Positions 47,131-58,412 of a DNA stretch of 64,000 bases are shown here, piece by piece. How positions within the stretch are numbered: the first letter of the stretch is position 1; each line of letters opens with the position of its first letter. The notes beneath the pieces are model-generated. The model worked only from the letters and a program-made list of their open reading frames with translations, made no database searches and was not told the origin of the DNA. Origin of the DNA: Blasia pusilla (taxonomy: Eukaryota; Marchantiophyta; Marchantiopsida; Blasiales); the NCBI GenBank assembly GCA_050084515.1, contig CM114274.1, forward strand, positions 13,516,001-13,580,000, written 5' to 3'. Made by a program: the position numbers and the translations under genes.

Positions 47131-49439
47131 TATAAAAATAAGCATATCAAATACGTAAATAGATGTAGTTCAGGCCAAAGAAATGATGCAAGTGGGAGGA
47201 GCCCGACAAAATGGAATCTCGTAACTTACAGTTATGAACGACTGGTGAGAAAAATGGTCAGAATGTGAAGTGTACTTTTCCATTCGAAAGTGGTCACTTC
47301 TTTTATATTAATTATATATTTTTGTCTTATCTTGATAATATAGTAATTGCTTTTTTTTATTTTTTACAATGTTACATGTAATTAATAAGTGAGTCAATTT
47401 TTATCTTTTTCAAAATTTGATCTTGAACGGTAAAAACAAGACAAATAGGAAATTGAAATGTGCGTAAATAAAAAAGGTAAGCCCTAGACTAATGCAATGA
47501 ATGGGATTTGTGGAATAAAGACCTGATCTACAGTGTTCTTCCTTATGATATTCAACATCAATGACATGTTACATGAATTCAGGGATTACCAATCAGGTTC
47601 CGTTGCCTTGTCCGTCTGAATTGTTCAAGTTTTGCGTCACTAATTTTTAAACTTAAACGATGCGGTGGTAAACCTGACGATGAGCATATATGTAGGAATT
47701 CTATCGGATATATATAACTCATTCCCTCATCCGAATGAAATCAACACTAAGATAAGTATGTTCATGTATAGAACAAACATATCTTAGAAGATGGATTTAG
47801 TTTTGATGCATAATATAATTCAAGTACTTGTTAAGAAAATGACAGGAGAGTTACTTAAAAACCAATCTTACTTCTCCATAGAATCGAGACATGACTTCTG
47901 CATTGATGTCATCAACATCTCAATTTTTTGGTGTTAGAATTATTGTATCTTTTAAAATGTGATGTCATGAAACTTTTCAAATTCATTTCCATAGAGCATA
48001 TCAATAAGATCACTTATATTCTTACTCTTGCTCACCATATCATTTGGCCATCGTATAAAATCCTCTCCCAAGTGAGATTCAAAAGGCACACGTCCCTCTC
48101 CAACCCCCAGTAATTAATTTGCAAAAGCTTCTTGTTGTACTTGCATGTTTACCTCCTGATTTTGAATTCTCATATTCGTTGTAAGCTTCATTATCCTCAC
48201 ATGAGTCCATAAATATGATCGGAGTTTATTACGGTTTATACATGTGGGAATGGTTTATGATCCCTCCTCCCCGTGATGAATCTCCCCTCTCTTTCTTAGC
48301 TCGTACGTTGCAGTTATCCTGATGGCAGTTTGGGAGAGAGTGTTGGTTATATATAACCGAATATGCCTCGTGGAAGCCAAGCTCAAATAATATATTTTAG
48401 TCTATTTTAACCTATGATCCGGTCCCACGTTACAGGCATAAGCTTGTCTTCTATGTAGTGATATAATTTTGTTCACACTTGTTTCGTTGGAGTATGATTA
48501 TGGATTACTTGCGTGTGCTAGTTTTAGGATTTTCTTGTCCTTGTTGGTGGTAGCCATCTCTCTAAGTAAATGCTCAGATACTTTATTTTAGTCCGTTTTA
48601 ATCTACGGTCCGGCCCTACGATACAAGCGTAAGCTAGTCTTCGCCTTAGTCATATAATCTTGCTCCCGCTTGTTTCATTGGAGTATGATGAATGATTACT
48701 TGTGCGTTCTAGTCTTAGGATTTGCTCGTGCTTGCTGGTGACCCTAAAACATATTTCATTCCTCTAGGTAGTACGCACCCTTCCTTCTCAACTATGGTCG
48801 TCTACATCCATAACTAAATCTCCCCAAAATACTTCCCATTCCATCTCGGATTCATGGGTCGAATGAGTTTTTCTACGCCTAATTTTGTATGATGCTATCC
48901 TTTTCTTCTAGGTCGTCTAGCTTGGCCTGCATATTTGATTCAACAATTCCTCAATTAGGGTTCTCCAACGCCATTTTCTTGCTTTCCTTCTTCATACTCA
49001 CTACACCTAGTCGCGTCCCTTCTTCACGCTTGCTGCACCTTATCATATTCTCTTCTTCTCACTCGAGGCAACCTAACTGACGAACAACTAACACTAGGCT
49101 TTTTCATTGGGAAAATTTCACCATCATATAGAGCCGCCGCTACACGCTACTCAAACATTTCTACTGGTGGGTGTCGACTTTTGCCAACATTTTTATTTGC
49201 TACCGCCTCTATACTATTCCCGAGCTCGTGCCATATGCTTATTGAATTTAACTATTGTCAACGCGCTGCTCAGATATTGGTCGTGGATTTCCTTCTGCTA
49301 GACATATTTGTTACTATATGAACTTTGGCAAGTAAGTGGAGCTAACCTTCATTACCGTTGATGTTTGAGAACTACCCTATTGTTGTAGTGTTTGTGCCTA
49401 AACTTGTGTGGTGTTAGTTTTGCACGAATAGGTCTCGAT
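47131..49439. other. AT-rich intergenic DNA with a two-copy tandem repeat at 48390-48745
   Basis: 48390-48555 and 48577-48745 share the same series of phrases: TTTTAGTC, TTTTAA then CC or TC, GGTCC, CATAAGCTTGTCTTC or CGTAAGCTAGTCTTC, GTTTCGTTGGAGTATGAT or GTTTCATTGGAGTATGAT, GATTACTTG, TTAGGATTT. The period is about 187 bp. No gene was recognised elsewhere in the stretch. Confidence 0.55.
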
Positions 49440-51600
49440 AAATCTCCCATCTGAGTTTCGTTATGAGAGCTTCCAATCTTGAGAGAGTTTTGTGGAGTGT
49501 TCCTCTAAGGGAGAACACATATTGGAGATACATAGAGGACGGGGAAAAGTGGATATGCAAGATTTGTGATCGCATCTTAAAGGAAAAAAAAAAAACCAAG
49601 TGTAATCAAAACTTGATTTAAAACCACCATGACTTGGATGAGTCATTGCTAGTCCCACTAGAAGATCCAAGTAGGCGTGCTAACAACCTAGTGATGGAAT
49701 GTAAGAGAGAGTGAGCTCCTTAGCAAATGTGGGGATGCTCATGGTGGGAGGGAGCTAAAATCAAGAGGGAGAAACTCTACATGGTGTGACAATTCCACTT
49801 GAAGAGGTGGTTGTCTATGCAAAGGAGTCCTCATATCCCACAACTAGGGAAGAAGCCATCATTGGTGGCTTTAATGGAGTGTAATTTGGAAAATTCCTTG
49901 CATATTCAGGATTGGGATGGTCTCCTAGAGAGGAAATTTTTTTGGAAATGTTTAGTGAGAGTTCAAGATTTCCAAAAGAGTAACTATATGATGGATGATG
50001 TAGTTTATGTTTGCTTGGTAGCCATAGATAGAGCAAGTTAACCAGGTTCAACCGACTTGATAGGGAGGGATAAGGGTTACTTCACACAATTGGAGATGGC
50101 TAAGTAGTTGTGGGGAGTAGTTCATGAAGGCTATATTGTGTCCTTACTAGAGTTACTTGCCTAGCATGTTATTGAAAGAGAGGCACAAGTAAACTAGAAT
50201 GTAGCATGGATAGCACGCAAGAAACAAAATCTAATGGGTTGCCTTGAATGCAATGGAGCCAAGTATTTTGAGTTTATGGCCAAGCAAAAATATGAGGAAT
50301 GGTTAGTGGCCAAAGATTCAAAAAAGGCAAAAGATGTTTGTGAGGAGAGAGCTAGTGCATATGTTCCTAGTGTGAGGAAACATGACAAAGAAACTCGATA
50401 TAAGGGAAAACATGGCTCGAAAGTGAGAGAGGAAGAGAAGGTTGGAGACTCGCAAACGTCTTCAGAATTAGATAGTAGTGACTTCCAAGAGTTGCCACCT
50501 CGGCATCATTATAGTGGTGAAACAAACGGGATGGGACGCATTCAAATATGGGTAGTAAAGAGGTGAGTAAGGAGTATGGTTGCAAGGTACCATGGCGTTC
50601 AACAAGCCAAAGGAAATGGGGATAGAAAACTTGAAGGGGAAGAAAGTTCAGAATTTTACAACAGCAACGAAGTCCCCATCTACAAGATTGAAAAGTAAGG
50701 AGCTAGCTGCAAGGGATTCCAAGCAGGTGGAAGTCATTCCACCAACCATCGAGAGAGATGCGTAGTATGGAAACCATTCCACAAGAAGTGAAAGCTAATG
50801 GTGCGGTTGCTATTCCAGCTCCAAGAGAGAAATTTAGTGTGGGAACCATTCCACTAGTGTTAGGGGAGTCCCTTAGTGTGGATGCCACTATGCCTTTAAG
50901 AATTGGCCCGTTTGGGGAAACCATTCCACCTGAGATTCAAGCCAAAAGTGTGAATGCAACTTCACTTCCAAGAGATGAGACGAGTGCGGATGCCATTGCA
51001 CACTCTTAGTGTGGTGAGGTTGGGGCATCCATCCATCATGACACTTGTTGTGAAGGTGTAAGAGACAAGGAACATTTGGACAAGACAACCAATTATGAAT
51101 TTATCACCCATGTTCATGAGGACATGGAGAATCCTTTACCCAATTTGGTGCCATTGGAGGATAATGAAGATGATGCTAATGAGTTTCTTTTGAAGAAAAA
51201 TCCATCCTCTAGAGAGTTGAGAGCCTTGAAGGAAAATCTTAGCAAGGCGTTGTTGGGAGTTGCAAGAAAAGTAAGTGTTGGGAACGTGCATGTTGGTACT
51301 AGTGAGGAGCGTGATGAGTAGGACCTAATATCTCATACACACATCCTCAAGGATTTGAATGAGGACATTAGGAGTGAGTTACAAAGTGGTACATAGTCAC
51401 AAGTGACCAAGGCTAGCAAGGTAAAATCCACACGAACAGGTTTGACTCCTATTGTTGAGGAGTGGAGGGAATTAGGAAAGTCCAAGTTTGAAGTTCTCCA
51501 AAAAGTGATGAAAACCCCCAACAAGGAAGGCCAAAGGGAAGAACAAGTATAGCCAACTGAAAGCAAGAGTAGAAATGAAGAGAAAAAGGTATGAATGTAT
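49440..51600 (+). pseudogene. Unrecognised decayed coding region (probably transposon-derived)
   Basis: Several + strand frames read like protein but are broken: 49500-49600 contains REHTYWRYIEDGEKWICKIC, with a Cys pair that recalls a zinc-finger start; 50234-50566 is Lys/Glu-rich; 51076-51321 contains charged helix-like sequence. No domain could be assigned. Stops and frame changes throughout suggest an old mobile-element gene. Confidence 0.35.
50750..51010 (+). repeat. Degenerate repeat of about 75 bp within a coding relic
   Basis: Phrases like GGAAACCATTCCAC, GGAACCATTCCACTAG and GGGAAACCATTCCACCTGAG recur about every 70-90 bp. The encoded peptide repeats a short (E/G)TIP(x)E-like motif (METIPQEV, VGTIPLVL, GETIPPEI). 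This may be a repeat-containing protein segment in decay. Confidence 0.5.
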
Positions 51601-52987
51601 GAATGAGTAGCTCTTTTTTAAAGGGTTTTGTATTTATGAAATTATTACTTGGTCCAGAAGCAAGACTTTTTCTCTCTCCTTTGAAATCTATTCTCTTTTT
51701 TACTTTGATAATAGTTTAGCATGCCATTGGATAGTACTCATATTTCTATTTATGAAATTTTCTGGTTTTTTCATTGCAAATAGCATAGATAGAGATGTTC
51801 CTATATTGGATATGGGAAGCCATTTCAACGAATGTCTATGTCCACTAGTTTTCTTATGCATTTCTCATCGCAGATCCACAATTTCTTTACTTTCTAGCAT
51901 CGATGCAATAGTTTTTTTTCCTCTCAAATTCTACCTTAAAGGAAATTTTCATATTAAAGCATCTACTATAGTTTTACACTTGGTTCTTTAGCCCTACAAA
52001 AGTGACTAGCTCCATAACAACATACTCATTACACTTTTTGTCAAGTAGGACATAATATCACTTAGAATACTACCAAATTGTATAGAGGGTATTTGATTCT
52101 GAATTCAAAGTGGTGGGAATTCATAAATTTCCATGATTGCTGCAATCAAATTATGGTGTCTTGTTCTCACATTATGTATGATTTGGGTAGCAAGTGGATC
52201 TCCTGCCTAGGGTAGTGGCAAACACATATGGAACCTATGAAAATGAATATAGTGGCAAAAAGAAATTCCTAAACCTTCCCATACTTGCTAAACCCATCCA
52301 TGCAATCAGCTAAACTTGACCACAAAATTGATAGAAACCATTCCATCTAAGATGGAAACCGATCCATATATCATAGAAAGCATTCTATCCATTTGGTGAT
52401 CTATTCAAGTATTTTTTTTTCAAGTACAATCTTCTTGTTGCTTATGCATTGTGAAAACGATTCTGCACGCCATATATTTTTGTTTCTGACACATGTTGTT
52501 TCCTTCTTAATAAAAAACATGGAAAGATACCTTGGGAGAGATTAAATGATTTCATTCTTGGTGAGGGTCATGGAAATGGAAGGAGCCCCACAACATTCTC
52601 TAAAGGAATGTTGAGATTGGGTAAGAGCTCCTCCAGGGGGCTGTTGTACATCATATACTATTGTGCATATGGCCCAAATAACTTGCACCAATTCCATCAA
52701 GAGATTGTGCAGAAGTAACACTCTCCATTCCTATAGTTATAGTTTTTTGGATTTAGGAATGGTTTTTGGAATTCATTGAGGAATGGTTTGCAACATTTAT
52801 TTCACATCATGTACTTTGGGTTTTTTACAAGTGTGCTAGCCGCAAAAGTGGAAGAGGTAGTAGGCCCCCTAAAAGAATTATAAATAGAGGCGATAGCTGC
52901 AAATGAGGGTGAGAATGTCATTTTACAATCCTTGAAATCATTACATCTTCACATCCAGCAAAAATCACCTAAAAAAATGGAGCTCAT

Positions 52988-53075
52988 GTGGAGAAAGCCA
53001 ATGAGCCATAGCATGGAAAGGATGATGAAGCATGCCTAGATACACCCAAGATGTTTGCTCATTGGCTTTCTCCAC
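52988..53075. repeat. Perfect 19-bp inverted repeat with 50-nt loop
   Basis: GTGGAGAAAGCCAATGAGC at 52988-53006 is exactly complementary in reverse to 53057-53075. Flanking bases do not pair. The stem would fold as RNA from either strand, but there is no evidence of transcription. Confidence 0.75.
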
Positions 53076-53823
53076 ACACACACAACATATCAACCAAACT
53101 CACACTATTTACATGCATGCAAATGAGGGTAAAGAAAAATAGTAGATCAGTTCATATGAGAATTTTTGTATGATTTTGTGTCTTCAAGCTAGTTTGAGTG
53201 ATAGGTCAATAAAGGAGGAAGACCAATTGCAGAAATCACCTTTGCCTTTGAGTGGAAGTGTCTCAAGTCTTCTTTTTCTTGTTTTTTTTTTCTTAGGATT
53301 TTTATATTCATCTTGTAACATCGTTGGTTCCCACCATTGTATTGAGTTGAAAGTTGGAGGCGTTCACGTTGGCAAGGCCTTATCCCGCTTGAACAATTCA
53401 CATCTTCCATCTACTCTTCAACAATAAAACCATAATTGGGATTATGATTTTTAGGATTTGCGATTTTACTTTCCTCTTTGGATGGTGACTCGGAGATTGC
53501 TAGAAAAAGTTCCTTTTGGTTTGGGTTCTTGAGACCCAAAAATATGCATGTTATGACAAAGTTACATAATTTTTTGCACTCTTATCTAGAGAGAATAGTC
53601 AAAATAGAGGGAAGAAAGAGGAATGGGTGGACTTGAAGGGAAAAAAATTTAAGTGTAGTTTGCATTTTCATGTTCATCTTGCAACATCCTTATTTTCAAA
53701 ATTTTCAAGTTTAGAAAGAAAAAATATCCTACAAATATAAGTTTAAAAAGTAGAAGTATTGGAAAAGAGAGTAATATTTATGCATGTATTTAAATTTGCT
53801 ACATATGTACATACAATAATGTG

Positions 53824-53885
53824 TGGGCTAGTGTTTAAGGAGTCCTTGGGCTGTATGATGCGGGTTCGAATCTTGTCGAAGGTAT
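53824..53885 (+). mobile_element. Possible tRNA-derived SINE head
   Basis: TGGGCTAGTGTTTAAGGAGT resembles a pol III A box, and GGGTTCGAATCTTG about 30 nt later fits a B box. The sequence does not fold as a full tRNA gene, so a SINE head or tRNA relic is more likely. The 3' body was not delimited. Confidence 0.4.
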
Positions 53886-54639
53886 ATTTTGGTAGAATAA
53901 GATGACAAATGCAAGGTGGGGCTTGTGTATGGATGGGTGGAGACGGAGCTCAATGAGAGATAGAGGATACAATGCATGGGCAGAGAGAGTTGAAGGATGA
54001 GGTTAATGGATGGAGTCTGGATGGAGAGGCATGAATGAACGAAGTCAAAGGTGGGGCATGTATATGGTTGGATTTGTTTTTGGCATTAAGTCCATGCCAT
54101 CAAATCATTTTCCAAGTCATCTATATGCTATGGAAGTCATGATAACATGACTTACCTTTTCATACCATGTTTGCAAACCATGTTAGTAATTCAAACTACG
54201 TTGAAGATATGATTTGGTAGTTATGTCTCTCCAAGTGACTAGTCATTTCTAGTCATTAATGATGACATAACTCATACGAGTCATAAAATCAAGGATTTCT
54301 TCTAATGTTACTATAAATTTTAAGGAAATGCTATGTGTGCCTTTGGGTATAATTATAATTTGTGTGTGATCAATATAGATATTTGTGCTCCTTGTTATGT
54401 CTTAAACAAAATTTAGTTAATTCTTTTTAGGTGAGAGGTTGTGATTTTAGAATTCTCTTATATCATTGAATTTATTTAGTTAATATCTTGAGATTTTGGA
54501 TTCACAACCTTGATTTTAGATTAGTTGATTAACTTACCTTAGCACATGTAGGATGTGGAGGTGATCAAGGAAACTTATATGAATGCGAACACATTTCCTA
54601 TGATTACTAGCTAGATCCTTATCTACACCTAAACCCTAA

Positions 54640-54995
54640 ATTGAGGGTTGAGGGTTTAGATTAATAACATTTCTCTATACTTCTTTAAGTTAGTATTCAC
54701 TAAGGGTTTAGGGTTTAGGGTTTTTGGCTTACGGTTTAGGGTTAGTGGCTTAGGGCTTAGGTTTATTGCTTAGGTTTTAGGGTTTAGGATGTTTAGCTTA
54801 GGGTTTAGGATTTTTTGCTTGGGGTTTATGGTTTTCGACTTAGGGATTAGGGTATGATTTTAGGCCTAGGGTTTCAGATTTTTGGCTTAGGTGTTAGGGT
54901 TTAGGATTTTTGGCCTAGGGTTTAGGGTTTATTGCTTAGGTTCTAGAGTTTAGGGTGTTTGGCTTGGGGTTTTGGGTTTATTGCTTATGTTCTCG
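54640..54995 (-). repeat. Degenerate telomere-like tract (TTTAGGG type), inverted relative to 16620-17220
   Basis: The + strand carries AGGGTTTAGGGTTTTTGGCTTAGGGTTTAGG-like units alternating with TTTTTGGCTTA or TTATTGCTTAGG. This is the reverse complement of the composite unit seen at 16620-17220, including the GGCTT spacer, so both arrays come from one repeat family. Confidence 0.8.
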
Positions 54996-55199
54996 AAGCC
55001 CATACTTTGCCGCGGCTTCGCAATAAAGCGAAGCATAGGCTAGGCCCTATCGGCAGGCGCCTCGGTGAAAGCGCGCTTCGGAGCTCCGGATCGGGAAAAC
55101 GGTCGTGGGCGATCGCTGGCGGATATCGGGCGTTCGCCAGCGGATATAGGTAACGGAGTTAGGACGGATTAGGATGGAATGTAGGGACGGATTTAGGCG

Positions 55200-56070
55200 G
55201 ACAAATTTAGGCGGACGCTTTGGAGTGTTTCGGGCGCGGTGGCAGGGTTTTGCGAAGCTCTAGGTGTTTCCGAAGGTCTATTTGTGTGTTTTTGTGTGTT
55301 TTGGTGTTTTGTTTCTCCCTTCGCATTGTTGGTTTGCGCCGCGCGATTCGGTGTTGGACTTCGAATTGATCGGTGTTGGGCTTCGCTGACAGTGGCAGAG
55401 CTCGGTAATTTTGTGCCTCGCGAGGTTCCATTGTTCTGCGGCCTTGAGTGGGCTTCGAATTGATCGATTCCTCGTGAAGGTGTTTCCGGGTGTTTAGGGC
55501 GCTCCGAAGTGTTTAGGGCGCGGTGGTAGTGTTTTGCGAAGCTCTAGGTGTTTCCGAAGGTCTATTAGTGTGTTTTGGTGTTTTGTTTCTCGATTCCTCA
55601 TTTGTTTATCCCTTCGCATTGCTGGTTTGCGCCTCGCGATTCGGTGTTGGGCTTCGAATTGATTGGTGTTGGGCTTGGCTGACAGTGGCAGAGCTCGGTA
55701 ATTTTGCGTGAAGGTGTTTCCGAGTGTTTAGGGCGCTCCGGAGTGTTTTGCTAATAGTGGCAGAGCTCGGTAATTTTGCGCCTCGCGAGGTTCCATTGTT
55801 CTGCGGCCTTGAGTGGGCTTCGAATTGATCGATTCCTCATGAAGGTGTTTCCGGGTGTTTAGGGCGCTCCGGAGTGTTTCGCCGGCAGTGGCAGATCTCG
55901 GTGGTTTTGCGCCTCGTGAGGTTCCATTGTTCTGCGGCCTTGAGTGGGCTTCAAATTGATCGATTCCTCGTGAAGGTGTTTCCGGGTGTTTAGGGCGCTC
56001 CGGAGTGTTTCGCTGACAGTGGCAGATCTCGGTGGTTTTGCGCCTTGCGAGGTTCCATTGTTCTGAGGCC
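55200..56070 (+). repeat. GC-richer tandem repeats of about 130 bp with higher-order structure
   Basis: Unit phrases are GTGTTTCCGGGTGTTTAGGG, CGCTCCGGAGTGTTTCG, CAGTGGCAGAGCTCGGTAATT (or AGATCTCGGTGGTT), TTGCGCCTCGCGAGGTTCCA, TTGTTCTGCGGCCTTGAG and GAATTGATCGATTCCTCGTG. They recur near 55475, 55710, 55840 and 55970. A longer unit containing GAAGCTCTAGGTGTTTCCGA and TTTTGGTGTTTTGTTTCTC occurs at about 55250 and 55535. Related phrases continue to 56350. No protein-coding meaning is evident. Confidence 0.8.
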
Positions 56071-57340
56071 TTGAGGTTACTGTTTTTCATTGTCTACCTA
56101 CAGTGCACGATGACTATGTACCGTAAACGCTGTGTCGCCATGTGTGTGTACTGAAGTAGTCGTGTGTTAACCGTGGCTCGATTCCTCATTGTTGCCGCCT
56201 CCCTTCGCATTCTCACGCCAGTTCAACTTGATATGCTGGATTTTGCTCTCGTGAAAGGTGTTTCCGGGTGTTGTGGGCGTTCGAAGTGTTTCGTTTACAG
56301 TGGTAGTGTTCAGCGATTCGGGAAAACGGTGCTTCCGGGTGTTTAGCGAAGTGTGGGCTTCGTATGTCTTTCTCGTTGTTCACATGTCCTCGAGAAGAGA
56401 ACTAGTTGCAGTCGAGCAACGGATTGAATCTTGGGTACGCTAGCTTGAGCTTGAACCTGAAGAACTACACGCATTCACGAACAGAAGCTTTGACCGACAT
56501 AGGACAAGCGGCGGTGGGCGAACTTCGCGTGGGGAGAAGGTCTGCATTGCTACGCGGAAGTGAACGGTGTCCGAAGGTGAGGAGAAGAGCTGCGGTCCTA
56601 TTCGTATTTTGGTAGCTATCGTATTTCGTGATCAGGCTTTACGCGGGCTTAATTGTGTATCGTGACCGAGCTGGGGTTCTGTTTAAAATTTTCCGGGTTG
56701 GATTATGGCATTTGTGTCTGCATTTTTTTGTTGTTGACAGTCAGGATTTGAAGGTGGCAGCGCACTTTTTGGCAAAGTCGTGAACTAAAATTGAAACACC
56801 CATACTTTGCGGTGCCGACTGTGCGTGAGTTGATCCGACTTGATGGGGCAGGGAGGAGAGCGGAGTCAATATGGGTGTGACTGACTCAGTGAGTTGAGCT
56901 GAAGGTGCTTCTCCTTCGAAAGCTTGCGTGTTCAAACCCGCCCGAGTGTATCCCGGCATTAGCAAAATCTCGCAAAATGGGATATCGTGACTTACAGTAA
57001 TTTCATTCGGGGTCCTTGATGTCTAGTTCCATCTAGTGACCCTCCATTCCTGCGTGACGATTCTCCTCGTGATCAGGTACATTAGTTGTATGTTTGGATT
57101 CCTTTGTATTGGTTATTGCTTCACTGCAAAGAATTACAAACTAAACAAGGTTACTGAAATGCTTTTTATGACCACATCACGCAGGTTCGGGCTAGCGTAC
57201 GAATTGTGTAACTGCTATCGAATGTCCATCCTCGGAGCTCTTAGGTTCTGAATGCGAACTTGACCTTTTGGTCGGTAGTATAGTAGGTTGGATACAGGGG
57301 TTTACATACATTACGGGTACTACTGTCGCCTGCTGTTATC
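56071..57340. other. Spacer between tandem repeats and the next coding region
   Basis: Includes further degenerate repeat phrases to about 56350, a possible tRNA-related segment at 56880-56948, and unassigned sequence up to the ATG at 57341. Frames here have no recognisable domain. Confidence 0.35.
56880..56948 (+). mobile_element. Possible tRNA-derived SINE head
   Basis: TGACTCAGTGAGTTGA fits a loose A box; TGTTCAAACCCGCCC about 45 nt later fits a B box (GWTCRANNC). A small pairing segment, GGTGCTTCTCCTTCGAAAGC, lies between, as in many tRNA-related SINE heads. Confidence 0.4.
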
Positions 57341-58320
57341 ATGCCCGACATCCCCATTGCAAAGTTCTTAGATGCCTGTAGGCTACGTGAGCTTACAATC
57401 ACTGTGAAAGAGCCCAAAAATGTTACACAGTCTCTTTCTGGAAATCAGGGGTCGAGTGAAACATGGGTGAGCCCCCTGATTCATAGTAGGTTCACTAGTG
57501 ACTTTTTCCTCTCAAACATTGTCTGCAAGGGTTCACATCTGCTATCCAAAAATTACTTGGATGATTGGATCATCCTTGGCATTCCCCTAGAAACGTACAA
57601 ATGTTTAGAGCAAGCTGCTAGGCATGCGGGCTACAAGGTAGCTTTCTCTCCGAAAGCACGCTTGGCGGGTGGGCACGTTTGGTTTGACTCCTACTTCCAG
57701 AAAAATGGCTTGACCAATTTTAAAGTAGTGGGACATGAGGGAGGTAAGATGAAGGTGCATACCATTCCAGACATCAAAAGTATGATGGAGGCATCAAATC
57801 AGAATTTGATAACAAAGATTGTATGCACCATCCGATTAGAAAGGAGATTATCCACCATAGAGGATATAGAAAAGAATGACCTTATCCCTTGGGTAATCGG
57901 TGTTACCCCTAAAAGCATATACCTTATTGACCAAACTGACGTGGATGACAATCTATCTGTTGAGAAGGACCAAATTCCAGATCTGTCTGAAGTTATGAGC
58001 TCCTTTGCCATTCTGAGCTTAGCTCGGGGTAAGTGCTCTGCACTGATTAAGATTTATCCTATCTTGAGAAGCAAAGATTTATGGGAGTAGTTTGGAGGAA
58101 CTGATATCCCTGCCCTTCTTTTGTGTTTGTGCAGGTAGTGGCCAATCTTCTAGATCATAGGCACCATAGCTTATCACTTCATAGTGATAAACACAATACT
58201 ATTGGTATTGTGAAATTTTGTACGGGTGGTTTTTAATGTTTACGATATCGCTTTTTTGTCCTTTACCGGACTATGGTCCGGATGTAGTATCGGGTGTAGC
58301 TAGTTTATATACACGTTGGC

Positions 58321-58412
<92 letters not shown>

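Larger units (their letters stand above)
51601..54639. other. AT-rich intergenic DNA
   Basis: No intact gene. The stretch holds the perfect inverted repeat at 52988-53075 and a tRNA-related segment at 53824-53885. Otherwise low-complexity A/T-rich sequence. Confidence 0.4.
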
